In this document: piece by piece, positions 24,416 to 32,915 of the stretch
Numbering within the stretch: position 1 is the first letter of the stretch
How the letters are laid out: each line of letters starts with the position of its first letter
DNA from: Pseudomonadota bacterium
GTDB taxonomy: Bacteria > Desulfobacterota > Desulfuromonadia > Geobacterales > Pseudopelobacteraceae
Reading direction: 5' to 3'
Length of the DNA stretch: 51,780 nucleotides
NCBI GenBank assembly: GCA_019352135.1
Contig: JABBNX010000002.1
Span: 18,000 to 69,779 of the forward strand
Position numbers and translations under genes: made by a program
The notes under the pieces: model-generated
The model's input: the letters and a program-made list of their open reading frames with translations, nothing else
What the model was told of the DNA's origin: nothing
Database searches by the model: none

Positions 24416-25519
24416 ATGAGTGATCTGGATGAGTATTCACGCTATTTTCCGGTCGGGAATAAGGTTGGTGTCGGTATTCCTCTGCCCAATGCTGAAGTTT
24501 TTACTGACTGGGCAATAATTCATGACATTGATGAAGACCTTGTCACGCTGCAGCTCTCTCGTGATGTGCTGCCGGTGGATGTATCGCTGCGTTACGGACA
24601 AATTCTCGAATTGCGTGGCGGTAGTGAGGAAAACGGTTACTGCTGCAGGGCAATTGTCGTCTCTGAAGGTGATGCCAGGGAATTGTTGTTACGGCTGATT
24701 GGTGAGATCGTATCCGATGAACTGCGGGAATTTTACCGGATAGATGCCTTTCTACCAATTAAATATTTTGTCAGCACCGAACAGAATATAGATCTGCTCC
24801 GTAAACAGTGGGTGGAACGACGTGCCCGCCGCGAACAGCTTGAAATCGAGCAGAATGATCAACGCTGGATCGGCAAAATGCCAACGGCTGATGCCAAGAT
24901 ACTGTCTGACACCCCTCACGATTCAATTGAAACAGCCGCAGATGAAATTGTTCCTGATCGGACCATGGCCAGTGAGGAAGTCCGTGACTCCTGGGATACC
25001 TTGATTCCGCTGGCTGCCAATATTAGCGGCGGCGGTCTGCGAATCATAACGCACCAGGGATTCGAGAGCGGAGAGTACACACTGCTTGAAATCCTGATCC
25101 CTTCATCGCAACGAGTCGTAGATGTTATCGGGCGGATTGTTTTTGCTAATCGTAATTATGCTGCAGGAAGCGATCGTGAATACTATAATACCGGCGTGCA
25201 GTTCGTGTACATAGATGAACGAGACAGGGATGCCATTGTAAATTATATCTCTACCATTCAGCTTAAAAGAATCCGGCAGTTGCGTGAAAGATATCTGTTC
25301 CGGGGAATGCTGGAAAATGATGAACTGCTCGATATATCCGATAAGCCCAGCATCAAAAAAACTGCTTTGCGGGCACTGCCGAGATTGTTCGCAGTGGTTA
25401 TACTCGCACTATTTGTTTACTTTTTCTGGTATTACGCACAAGAGCATCCAAAGGGAGAGATTCAGCGCACGTTTGAAGATAGTATCAATAAATATAAAGA
25501 GCAACTGAACAAGAAATAA
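24416..25519 (+). CDS. PilZ-domain protein with C-terminal membrane anchor
   Basis: 367 residues. Residues about 5-100 resemble the N-terminal domain of YcgR-like flagellar brake proteins. The PilZ region begins at REFYRIDAFLPIKY, is broken by a ~70-residue charged insertion, and resumes with AANISGGGLRI (the [DN]xSxxG motif) and NTGVQFVYIDERDRDAIVNYI. The RxxxR motif of c-di-GMP binders is only partly kept, so binding is likely but not certain. One hydrophobic helix near 330-350 (FAVVILALFVYFFWYY) precedes a charged tail, giving a membrane-anchored cytosolic domain. It ends three bases from the convergent recB stop. Confidence 0.8.
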   Translation: MSDLDEYSRYFPVGNKVGVGIPLPNAEVFTDWAIIHDIDEDLVTLQLSRDVLPVDVSLRYGQILELRGGSEENGYCCRAIVVSEGDARELLLRLIGEIVSDELREFYRIDAFLPIKYFVSTEQNIDLLRKQWVERRARREQLEIEQNDQRWIGKMPTADAKILSDTPHDSIETAADEIVPDRTMASEEVRDSWDTLIPLAANISGGGLRIITHQGFESGEYTLLEILIPSSQRVVDVIGRIVFANRNYAAGSDREYYNTGVQFVYIDERDRDAIVNYISTIQLKRIRQLRERYLFRGMLENDELLDISDKPSIKKTALRALPRLFAVVILALFVYFFWYYAQEHPKGEIQRTFEDSINKYKEQLNKK

Positions 25520-25522
25520 TAA

Positions 25523-28500
25523 TCAATTCAAAAGGAGCTTGTCGGCACGTCGAATAAATTCCGGCAGTGGCCTGCCACGGTAGATGCCGTTCATCGCTGA
25601 GCCAGCCGAAATCCCCCGCATATAAATGTATAATGCCCCTCCAAAATGTTTTTCATATCTGTAGTCAGGTAGCCGTGACTTCAAAAGTCTATCCAGCGCC
25701 AGCGTATAAAGATGATATTGCAGAATATAGGCGCTGTGACACATTGATTTGTGCATCGCATCCTGATTGTAGTCGCAGGTATTCATGCCAAGGTGATTTG
25801 ATTTCCAGTCAATGATGTAATAGCGGCCATGGTGTGCGAAAACCATGTCAATAAAACCTTGCAGCATGCCGTGACTCTGCCGGAATGAAAGCCGGTTCAA
25901 TTCCTCATAATAATCTACGAAATGTTCTTCATCAAGCATTCCTTCAAAGAGTGACCGTACAATTTCTGGTGCAAGTTTCCTGATTGGCAGGTAAAATTCC
26001 ATTTCAGACTGCCAGTCACCGCTTTTCAATCGGGAAAAACAGAAATCCGGATGTTCCGGGAGGATACCGGTAGAGGTGACAGCAGTTACCATGTCGGTGA
26101 TTGCCGGCAGCCACTGCTCGTGAAAGCCGTTATTTGAAAGTGCAGAGCGAACCGTGTCGGTAATAGAATCACTATTCAGTTGCGGATAATCAAGTCGCTC
26201 AAAAATTTCATGGAGACAGGTGCCGGCTTTTGCTCCACGCGGAAAATCAAAAACTGTCAGGCCTCCCAATGGTTGCTCCGGTGCCGTCAAGGTGGCTGGC
26301 AGGTCAACCGCTACCGTATCACGGTCATGCGGTTCAAAAACATGTCCGGTTTCTGATGTCATGCTGCTGAAGCTGGCGACGTGCCAATCATCCCGGAAAG
26401 GACGGGCAAGTGTACGACAGTGATAAGGAGAATCTCCGCTTGCTGTTTTGTGATACTCGGGTTTATGCGTCGCCATAGGCATCAGTTCGGCAAAAATACC
26501 ATTATTCCCGTCTGACAGCAGTCGAACATTGTCAAGAATATCCTGGTCGCTTAGCGCTGAAAAACCTTTGTCACTACGTGCAGAGGGGTTGGTGGGGAAT
26601 AACTGAAACAGCGGTGAGGCGTCTGCGCCATTGATAGCGCCCCAGGCGACATAACAGCGGAATTCTGCCCGGGTCAGCGCTACATACAGCAGTCGTACCG
26701 CCTCCGCGTTCCGCTCTGTCGTTGCTCGCTGCAGATTTTCTTCCTCACCCGCCAGATCAAGCACCAGATCCCCGGCGTCATCATGGAAAAGTGCCCTGTC
26801 CGCTTTTCCTGAAGGGGCATCCCATGCAAATGGTATGAAGACAACCGGATACTGCAGGCCCTTGCTCGCATGAATGGTTGAAATAATTACCGCGTGTTCG
26901 TCTGTTTCAAGGCGGAGCAATGCCGCATCATCCGTGCTCGGAGCACTTATTTTCCGTTCAAGCCAGGCAATCAAGCCTGTCAGGCTTTTCCCCATTTCCC
27001 GTTCGACCTGATGCAGTAATTCGCAACAATGGAGAAGGTTTGTCAGGCACCGCTCACCGTCAACACGTGCCAACGCTTGCTTCAGCACGCCACAACTCCC
27101 GAACAGGTGTGCTGCAAACACGACAATCCCGCCGGATCCGGCTGCTGTATGCAGAGCTTGAAATCGGTTCAGCCAGGACTCCCATTCGGGATGTTCTCCC
27201 GAACTATCAATATAAGATGAAATCTGATTGGCGCTTACTCCCATACTGGCTGTCAGCAGGGCTTCTCGAATCAGTGTTTCGCGATGTGGTTCTGCGGCTG
27301 CCCGTAATATCCGTAAAAGATCAAGAGCTTCAGATGTCTCGAAAATAGTGGCGCTTCCCTGTTGCACTGACGGTATATTATGAAGCAAAAGCGCTTCCTG
27401 CACGCGTTCGGCCTGTTCGTGTGTTTTTACCAGCACGGCAATATCGCCCGGTCTCAGCGGGTGTTCCTGTCCCGATGCAGAGATCATAACCCGCCCCGGT
27501 TCAAGCAGGTGTGCGACTTCGCCTGCAACCGCCTGGACGATACTGTGGGTAGCCACCGGTTTCAGCGCAGGCTTCGACCCGTCAGTGCGGGGATAAATCC
27601 AGATCTTGAGCGGTTCCTTGTCCGGTTCACCGTCAAGCAGTAACTGGTCATCTGGAGAGCGGCCTGAGGTGACCGGATGGAAAGGTATATCCCGGCACAA
27701 AAATGGGTCAGAACTGGCAGCAAACAGTGTCGTTACAGCTTTCACCAACGTGGCTTCCGATCGGAAGTTGGTGCCGAGGGAATGCATGTTTCCAGGGGGA
27801 ATGCATGTGCCGGCATTCAGATAGGCAAAGATATCGGCCCCGCGAAAGCTGTAGATAGCCTGCTTCGGGTCACCAATGAGGAACAGGGGATAATCCTGTT
27901 GAGCACTTACTCGTTTGAATATGTTCCACTGCAGAGGATCGGTATCCTGAAATTCATCGATCATGGCGGCTTGGTAGCGCCCCCGCAGTTTTTCAGCTAA
28001 CGCAACTCCCGAATCCGCTTCAAGCGCCAGATGAAGGTCAAGCAACAAGTCATCGAATGCGCGTTGATTTAACTGTTGCTTGCGCTTGCTTAATTCCACT
28101 TCAAGCCACCGTTTAAAATCATGCTGACAGGCAATAATCTTATTCTTGAAAGCGTTCTCGATGGCATCTTGTATCTCAGACAGTTTTTGGCACAGGGTGA
28201 AAAAAAAGTGGTCCGGAGTGAATGGTGAGGTTTTGGTCATTTTTGAAGAGATTTTTTGTGACGAAAAAAAATCAAGTTTACTGTTCGGAAGAGCAGCATT
28301 TCCGCCTGCTACCCAGTTGTCAAAGGAGGTTGCAGCAGCCTCAAGCTGTGAAGGTTTATAACTTTGCTGATTCAGACGGGCCTGCTCTATCTGCCTGGTA
28401 ATGGCGCTGCGATCACTGCTCCAGATGGTACAGGCCTGAATATAGAGGTTCTTACGTTCAACAAGCAGGGGCGTAATCGGTATCTCATCAACCTGAGGAA

Positions 28501-29098
28501 TGATGATCAGGTCAGGATTTTGGAAATGGCCGTTGAGCGGTTTGACAAGTTTTTCAGGCGTATAACCACCAGCGGCAAGGAACGCAATGAAATCATCCGG
28601 CTGAGACAGTATCCGTGTCCGCCAGAAGTCGTCACAGACCTGTTTGACGATGGCACTCTGGTCGCTGATCATCTCACAGCCGAAAAGAGAACCACTTTCA
28701 AAGGTATTCTCCAGCAGCGCCCGCTGGCAGAAGCCGTGGATGGTGAAGATTGCGGCATCATCAAATGAATAAAGTGCCCGCGTCAGGAGCAATCTGGCAC
28801 GGTCGTTATTCTGGAGGCGGGACGTCATGAGGAGATGCTCAAGATCGTCATCGGCCGGAGGGCGTCCGCTGGAGTACAGATCAAGAGTGGTGGCAATCCG
28901 GCGCCTGATTCTTTCGCGCAATTCAGCTGTGGCTGCCTTGGTATAGGTCACCACAAGGATCTGCTCGGGTCGCAGTTCCTTTTCAAGAAGCAACAGGATA
29001 TAGAGTGCGGCTATTGTCCAGGTTTTGCCGGTGCCGGCACTTGCTTCGATCAGGTTGAGACCGGAGATGTCGATTGATGCCAGGTTGAGGGGTTTCAT
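25523..29098 (-). CDS. recB: Exodeoxyribonuclease V beta subunit RecB
   Basis: 1191 residues, near the 1180 of E. coli RecB. RecB is the 3'-5' helicase and nuclease of RecBCD, which processes double-strand breaks for recombination. Walker A is EASAGTGKTWTIA (18-30), VVTYTKAATAELRERI is motif Ia, MIDEFQDTDPLQW motif II, GDPKQAIYSFRGAD motif III and STIHASKGLQYPVVF motif V. The C-terminal nuclease shows QGFIDMVF and IIDWKSN. Neither recC nor recD is adjacent, so they must be elsewhere. No strong Shine-Dalgarno was seen before the ATG. Confidence 0.94.
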   Translation of the reverse strand: MKPLNLASIDISGLNLIEASAGTGKTWTIAALYILLLLEKELRPEQILVVTYTKAATAELRERIRRRIATTLDLYSSGRPPADDDLEHLLMTSRLQNNDRARLLLTRALYSFDDAAIFTIHGFCQRALLENTFESGSLFGCEMISDQSAIVKQVCDDFWRTRILSQPDDFIAFLAAGGYTPEKLVKPLNGHFQNPDLIIIPQVDEIPITPLLVERKNLYIQACTIWSSDRSAITRQIEQARLNQQSYKPSQLEAAATSFDNWVAGGNAALPNSKLDFFSSQKISSKMTKTSPFTPDHFFFTLCQKLSEIQDAIENAFKNKIIACQHDFKRWLEVELSKRKQQLNQRAFDDLLLDLHLALEADSGVALAEKLRGRYQAAMIDEFQDTDPLQWNIFKRVSAQQDYPLFLIGDPKQAIYSFRGADIFAYLNAGTCIPPGNMHSLGTNFRSEATLVKAVTTLFAASSDPFLCRDIPFHPVTSGRSPDDQLLLDGEPDKEPLKIWIYPRTDGSKPALKPVATHSIVQAVAGEVAHLLEPGRVMISASGQEHPLRPGDIAVLVKTHEQAERVQEALLLHNIPSVQQGSATIFETSEALDLLRILRAAAEPHRETLIREALLTASMGVSANQISSYIDSSGEHPEWESWLNRFQALHTAAGSGGIVVFAAHLFGSCGVLKQALARVDGERCLTNLLHCCELLHQVEREMGKSLTGLIAWLERKISAPSTDDAALLRLETDEHAVIISTIHASKGLQYPVVFIPFAWDAPSGKADRALFHDDAGDLVLDLAGEEENLQRATTERNAEAVRLLYVALTRAEFRCYVAWGAINGADASPLFQLFPTNPSARSDKGFSALSDQDILDNVRLLSDGNNGIFAELMPMATHKPEYHKTASGDSPYHCRTLARPFRDDWHVASFSSMTSETGHVFEPHDRDTVAVDLPATLTAPEQPLGGLTVFDFPRGAKAGTCLHEIFERLDYPQLNSDSITDTVRSALSNNGFHEQWLPAITDMVTAVTSTGILPEHPDFCFSRLKSGDWQSEMEFYLPIRKLAPEIVRSLFEGMLDEEHFVDYYEELNRLSFRQSHGMLQGFIDMVFAHHGRYYIIDWKSNHLGMNTCDYNQDAMHKSMCHSAYILQYHLYTLALDRLLKSRLPDYRYEKHFGGALYIYMRGISAGSAMNGIYRGRPLPEFIRRADKLLLN

Positions 29099-29134
29099 GG
29101 TGTTTTCATAGTGGCGTGGTCAAAGGGGAGGAGA

Positions 29135-29175
29135 ACTCTCCCCCTTTCTCATTGATCAAGGAAAGGGGGGAGAGT
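29135..29175. repeat. Strong GC-rich inverted repeat between the Tim44-like gene and recB
   Basis: ACTCTCCCCCTTTC (29135-29148) pairs with GAAAGGGGGGAGAGT (29161-29175) with a single-base bulge around a 12-base loop. No U tract follows on either strand, so it is not a textbook terminator. It lies in the 86-base gap before recB on the minus strand, and a second G/C-rich copy (AAAGGGGAG at 29122) precedes it. It may be a processing or attenuation hairpin. Confidence 0.7.
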
Positions 29176-29184
29176 GATCATCAT

Positions 29185-30123
29185 CTATTTCTGATTAATT
29201 GCAGTCAGTTTCCAGGCATTATTGCCGACCGGACGGGTAAAGGTCCAGAATTCTTCAAACTTGACCGGGTCACTCTTGCTGCCGGACAATACGGAGCCGG
29301 TTTCATCGGTCGTATAATCAAGCAGGTTCGCGTATATAAGGGTATTAATGTAATCCTGACCCGATTCCTGCCACGCTTCAACAATCTCCACGTTCCGAAC
29401 GGCGATGTTTTCGAGCCGGTTGATCTGTTTATCCCTGACCAATGTATCAATATCCGCCTGAAAAATGCGCCGCATCTCATCAGTCAGGATGGTATTCACC
29501 GCAGTCAAATCACGATTCATCCATGCGCCCTGAATTTTGAAGAAGTTATCCATAACCAGATCGTTATAACGGTTTTCGTCAAAGGAAGGTTCAAACTGAC
29601 GGATATGAGCCAGACCGGTTTCAACGTCCTCTGCTCCCGATGAGCTATTCTGATAGCCTTGGGAAATCGGAGTTACATTTCCTCCCTGGTATGATCCAGC
29701 CTCAAAAGAGTTTGTTGAACTGTCATCTCTTTTTTTTTTGATGAAGCGATAGATGAGGTAACCGATGCCGGCGAGTAACAAAATTTCAAAGAGACCGATA
29801 CCGCCGCCACCCATACCGCCACCCGCACCACCAAAGCCAAGACCCCTGAACAGCATGCCGCCAAGCAAGCCGCCAGCCATGCCGCCGGCCATACTTCTCA
29901 TGAACCCTCCGGATGCCGGAGGTTGGTACCCCGGCGAGGGTGCTGCCTGCTGTGACCGGTACGGTGATGAAGGGGTGTAAGGGCGTGAGTAGCTTCGTGA
30001 CCCGAAACTGCCTGATGAACGGCTTCCTCCTGCCCTGGCGTGAGCGTTGAATTCCATAACGGTGACAGAAAGAAACATGACCATAGCCAGCAGTGTGAAA
30101 GCTTTAAAAGCATTTTGTTTCAT
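29185..30123 (-). CDS. Tim44-like domain protein, secreted/membrane-anchored
   Basis: 312 residues. The N-terminus has basic residues, a hydrophobic core (LLAMVMFLSVTVM) and a likely cleavage near AHARA. A Ser/Gly/Pro-rich stretch (about 35-75) and Gly-rich hydrophobic segments with a membrane helix (LFEILLLAGIGYLIYRFI) follow, then a C-terminal Tim44-like domain (about 175-310). This is the layout of bacterial Tim44-domain proteins of unproven role in the envelope. The ATG at 30123 is preceded by AAGGAG nine bases upstream. A TTG eight codons earlier would spoil the signal peptide. A promoter candidate is at 30179-30207. Confidence 0.87.
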   Translation of the reverse strand: MKQNAFKAFTLLAMVMFLSVTVMEFNAHARAGGSRSSGSFGSRSYSRPYTPSSPYRSQQAAPSPGYQPPASGGFMRSMAGGMAGGLLGGMLFRGLGFGGAGGGMGGGGIGLFEILLLAGIGYLIYRFIKKKRDDSSTNSFEAGSYQGGNVTPISQGYQNSSSGAEDVETGLAHIRQFEPSFDENRYNDLVMDNFFKIQGAWMNRDLTAVNTILTDEMRRIFQADIDTLVRDKQINRLENIAVRNVEIVEAWQESGQDYINTLIYANLLDYTTDETGSVLSGSKSDPVKFEEFWTFTRPVGNNAWKLTAINQK

Positions 30124-30178
30124 TTTTTGCAACTCCTTGTGAATCAAGATTACCTGTGAGAACTACATAGACTGAAAA

Positions 30179-30207
30179 AATATAATGGCATGATACACTA
30201 AAATCAA
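30179..30207 (-). promoter_or_regulatory. Candidate promoter of the Tim44-like gene
   Basis: On the minus strand TTGATT (30207-30202) and TATATT (30184-30179) are spaced 17 bases apart, about 55 bases ahead of the gene's ATG. Each box is close to sigma70 consensus. The divergent YtxH gene shares the region. Confidence 0.5.
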
Positions 30208-30317
30208 GGCAACCAGAATTAAAATCAAAGATCCACCTTATAAAGTGGCAAGGGAGCTTGTCATTCTTTCAAGATGCGATAGTATATAAATTATTACATT
30301 CGTAAAGGAGGCCATCC

Positions 30318-30659
30318 ATGGAAGACAGGGATCAAAAATTCACTGCGGCGGCATTGCTGGTAGTTGCAGGCGGAGTAATCGGGGCGGGGCTGGCACTGCT
30401 GTTTGCCCCTCAATCGGGAAGCAGAACACGGAAAGATATTCGCCGCTATTCAAAAAAAGCCGGCAACCGGGCCGATGAGGTGGTCGATGATCTTGCTGCT
30501 AATGTGTCGAACCTGGTTGAAGCGATTGGTGAAAAGACTGATGATCTCTTGGAAAAGGGGAGGGATGTGGCAGGTAATACCCGTAAAGACCTGATCCATC
30601 TGATTGAAGAGGGTGCATCGAAACTTGAGAAACTGAGGACACTACTGAGAAGAATGTAG
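30318..30659 (+). CDS. YtxH domain protein
   Basis: 113 residues. A single membrane-like segment (AALLVVAGGVIGAGLALLFAP, about 11-31) with the APQSGSRTRKDI signature of YtxH proteins, then a long amphipathic helix. The family is found in general-stress or envelope operons, without a proven function. AAAGGAGG precedes the ATG. Followed by a hairpin terminator. Transcription probably begins within the 170-base divergent region upstream; TTGTCA near 30258 is a weak -35 candidate. Confidence 0.85.
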   Translation: MEDRDQKFTAAALLVVAGGVIGAGLALLFAPQSGSRTRKDIRRYSKKAGNRADEVVDDLAANVSNLVEAIGEKTDDLLEKGRDVAGNTRKDLIHLIEEGASKLEKLRTLLRRM

Positions 30660-30681
30660 AGAGTCGTTCTCGTGCTGATAA

Positions 30682-30725
30682 AAAACCGGTAACTGGTGTG
30701 CAGAAGAACACTTGTTGCCGGTTTT
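30682..30725. terminator. Bidirectional terminator between the YtxH and YrfG-like genes
   Basis: AAAACCGG at the left (30682-30689) pairs with CCGGTTTT at the right (30718-30725), and most of the interval (GTAACTGGTGT against ACACTTGTTGC) also pairs with a few mismatches around a short loop. A-rich and T-rich flanks make it serve both convergent genes. The fit is good but not perfect. Confidence 0.75.
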
Positions 30726-30740
30726 AAGTCAGCTGTTGTT

Positions 30741-31424
30741 TTAAGGAATTGTCACGATGCTGCTGCCTGTTTCCGGGATAAGCCAGTTGAAGTAGTCTAT
30801 CGTCGGGAATCGTTCCGACTGCCGTGGCTCTATCTTTGAACTGTAGCGGCTTATATAGACAAGATACCGAATCGAAAAACTTTCAGCAGTAGCCAGATTG
30901 GTCTCACTGTCTTCACCAAGCATGGTCCGTTCCGGATCATAGCTAATAAAATCCTGCAATTCCCCCCAGAAAAGCTCATCTTCCTTTGGCAGTCCCACCT
31001 GATGGGCGGAAATAATACCGTCAAAATAGGGACCGATGCGGGTGCGCTTCATCTTCAGATCGAGCGTTTTGGAATGCGCATTGGTCACCAGCCACACCAT
31101 TTTGCCGGCATGCTTCAGGAACAGCAGAAATTCGATCACAAAGGGATGGACGGCGATCAAATGTTCAATTTCCTGTTTGAGAACAGGAATGTCGAGTCTG
31201 AGGCGATCCGACCAGTAATCAAGATCCGTCCAGTTGAGGGTGTTTTCCTGGCTGCGGAACAGACTGTACAGGTGTTCCTTGGCGTACTCAAGCGTTGTGT
31301 GATTGTGCTCGGCCCAGCGTTTCGGCACATGCTCCAGCCAGAAATGGTCGTCAAAATGGCGATCAAGGATCGTTCCATCCATATCCAGAAGTACGGTGTC
31401 TATGTCGTTCCAGTCCATAATCAT
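30741..31424 (-). CDS. HAD-family phosphatase, YrfG-like nucleotidase
   Basis: 227 residues. Haloacid dehalogenase motif I is LLDMDGTILD (nucleophile D and general acid D), motif II WLVTNA, and motif III/IV appears as KEDELFW followed by MLGEDSETNLATA. The flanking signatures HFWLEHVPKRWA and LDYWSDRLRLDIP match the GMP/IMP 5'-nucleotidase YrfG family of E. coli, which dephosphorylates purine mononucleotides. The start is the ATG at 31424; the alternative at 31418 is two codons later. It has a consensus-like promoter (31465-31494) and is divergent from miaB. Confidence 0.85.
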   Translation of the reverse strand: MIMDWNDIDTVLLDMDGTILDRHFDDHFWLEHVPKRWAEHNHTTLEYAKEHLYSLFRSQENTLNWTDLDYWSDRLRLDIPVLKQEIEHLIAVHPFVIEFLLFLKHAGKMVWLVTNAHSKTLDLKMKRTRIGPYFDGIISAHQVGLPKEDELFWGELQDFISYDPERTMLGEDSETNLATAESFSIRYLVYISRYSSKIEPRQSERFPTIDYFNWLIPETGSSIVTIP

Positions 31425-31464
31425 CTGCAGTTCTCGTCCCGTATCAGAATTCTATTTCGTCCAG

Positions 31465-31494
31465 ACAATACGTTTTTGACGAGTAATTTGTCAA
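31465..31494 (-). promoter_or_regulatory. Candidate promoter of the YrfG-like gene
   Basis: On the minus strand TTGACA (31494-31489) is a perfect -35, with TATTGT (31470-31465) after 18 bases. The -35 also forms one arm of an inverted repeat TTGAC-N9-GTCAA (31476-31494), a possible operator. Confidence 0.55.
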
Positions 31495-31537
31495 GTTACC
31501 GTAATAACCGAAACTCTGCTTTAATAATCCAATTCGT

Positions 31538-31567
31538 TTGACTTTAATGATACTTGTCGCGTATAAA
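31538..31567 (+). promoter_or_regulatory. Strong promoter directly ahead of miaB
   Basis: TTGACT (31538-31543) and TATAAA (31562-31567) are spaced 18 bases apart. The -10 ends 12 bases before the miaB ATG at 31580, so the transcript would have a leader of only about 5 bases. No Shine-Dalgarno is present in that interval, which fits leaderless or near-leaderless translation. Confidence 0.6.
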
Positions 31568-31579
31568 GTTAGATCCACT

Positions 31580-32893
31580 ATGCTCAATAAACTCCTCTAC
31601 ATGGAAACCTTCGGGTGCCAGATGAATGTGAACGACTCCGAGCGAATCGTCACGATGCTGGCAGACCTTGGCTATGCGCCGACGAACGATCCGGCCGCCT
31701 CGGATATGATTCTGCTCAATACCTGCAGTGTGCGGGGCGGAGCAGAGGAAAAGGTGTACCGGCGGCTCGCTAATTTGCGTATCTACAAGCGGGACGGCAA
31801 AAAACAGATTATTGCTGTTGGCGGTTGTGTGGCCCAGCAGGAGGGGGAGGAACTTCTTCGCAAGCTTCCGTATCTGGATCTGGTGATTGGCACCCACAAC
31901 CTGCATCTGCTGCCGGAGATGGTGCGGGGCGCTGAACGTGGCGAGCGCCGTTCCGAGACGACCTTTATCGATAACGATCAGCGGCTGGACCTTTTCCCCT
32001 CGATCAAAGGGGAATCACGCCTTTCACGCTTTGTAACGGTTATGCAGGGGTGTGACAACTTCTGCTCGTACTGTATCGTCCCCTTTGTACGTGGTCGTGA
32101 GATCAGCCGTCGCTCGGCGGATATTCTCACGGAAGTCAGGCAGCTTGCTGATGATGGGGTCAGGGAGGTTATTCTGCTTGGCCAGAATGTCAACTCCTAT
32201 GGACTTAAAACCGAGAGTGAACCGACGTTTGCTGAACTGATTCGACAGGTTGCCGAAATTGATGGCATTGATCGTATCCGCTTTACCACCTCGCACCCCA
32301 AGGATATGTCGGATGAATTGATCGCCTGCTTTGGCGATGTTGCCAAATTGAGCGGTCAGATCCACCTGCCGGCGCAATCCGGCAGCGACGCCGTCCTGAA
32401 GCTGATGGGGCGCGGCTATACCCGTGACTCCTATCTGGCTAAGGTACATAAAATTAAGACCCTCCGTCCCGACATCGTTGTTACCGGCGATATTATTGTC
32501 GGTTTTCCGGGCGAAACTGATGCGGATTTCGAAGAGACTCTCTCGTTGATGGAGCAGGTGCGTTACATCGACCTGTTTTCATTTGTCTACTCACCGCGCC
32601 CCGGCACCAAAGCGGCAGAGCTCAGTGACGATCTGCCGCGTGCGGTAAAGATGGCGCGGCTGGATCGCTTGATGGAACTTCAGCGCCGCCATACAGGTGA
32701 AATCAGCCAGACCTATACCGGTAGCGTGATGTCCGTCCTGGTCGAAGGGGAGGGTAAGTTCCCCGGGCAGGTTTCCGGCAAGGGGGAGATTGGCCGCATC
32801 GTAAATTTCCCCGGTGACAGCTCCCTGATCGGCAGTATTGTCGATGTCAGAATCATCAAAGCCTACCCGAATTCGTTTCTGGGGGAGCTATGA
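31580..32893 (+). CDS. miaB: tRNA-2-methylthio-N6-dimethylallyladenosine synthase MiaB
   Basis: 437 residues with start at the ATG 31580, where METFGCQMN begins the family alignment. MiaB is a radical-SAM enzyme with two [4Fe-4S] clusters that adds a methylthio group at C2 of i6A37 in tRNAs. The N-terminal cluster cysteines are in TFGCQMN, LNTCSVR and GGCVAQ; the radical-SAM CxxxCxxC is C158/C162/C165 (GCDNFCSYC). The TRAM domain (about 370-437) ends the protein. A TTG start further upstream would lie inside the promoter and is rejected. It leads into glnS through a 9-codon mini-ORF at 32890-32919. Confidence 0.95.
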   Translation: MLNKLLYMETFGCQMNVNDSERIVTMLADLGYAPTNDPAASDMILLNTCSVRGGAEEKVYRRLANLRIYKRDGKKQIIAVGGCVAQQEGEELLRKLPYLDLVIGTHNLHLLPEMVRGAERGERRSETTFIDNDQRLDLFPSIKGESRLSRFVTVMQGCDNFCSYCIVPFVRGREISRRSADILTEVRQLADDGVREVILLGQNVNSYGLKTESEPTFAELIRQVAEIDGIDRIRFTTSHPKDMSDELIACFGDVAKLSGQIHLPAQSGSDAVLKLMGRGYTRDSYLAKVHKIKTLRPDIVVTGDIIVGFPGETDADFEETLSLMEQVRYIDLFSFVYSPRPGTKAAELSDDLPRAVKMARLDRLMELQRRHTGEISQTYTGSVMSVLVEGEGKFPGQVSGKGEIGRIVNFPGDSSLIGSIVDVRIIKAYPNSFLGEL

Positions 32894-32915
32894 AACAAGT
32901 AGTTACGAGGGTATT

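Noticed and set aside
29950-30060. Gly/Ser/Pro-rich coding stretch as a possible DNA repeat
   Set aside because: It is ordinary low-complexity linker coding sequence in a Tim44-like gene, with no exact tandem unit.
31538-31579. Upstream TTG start for miaB
   Set aside because: The codons overlap the -35 and -10 boxes and add residues absent in the family.
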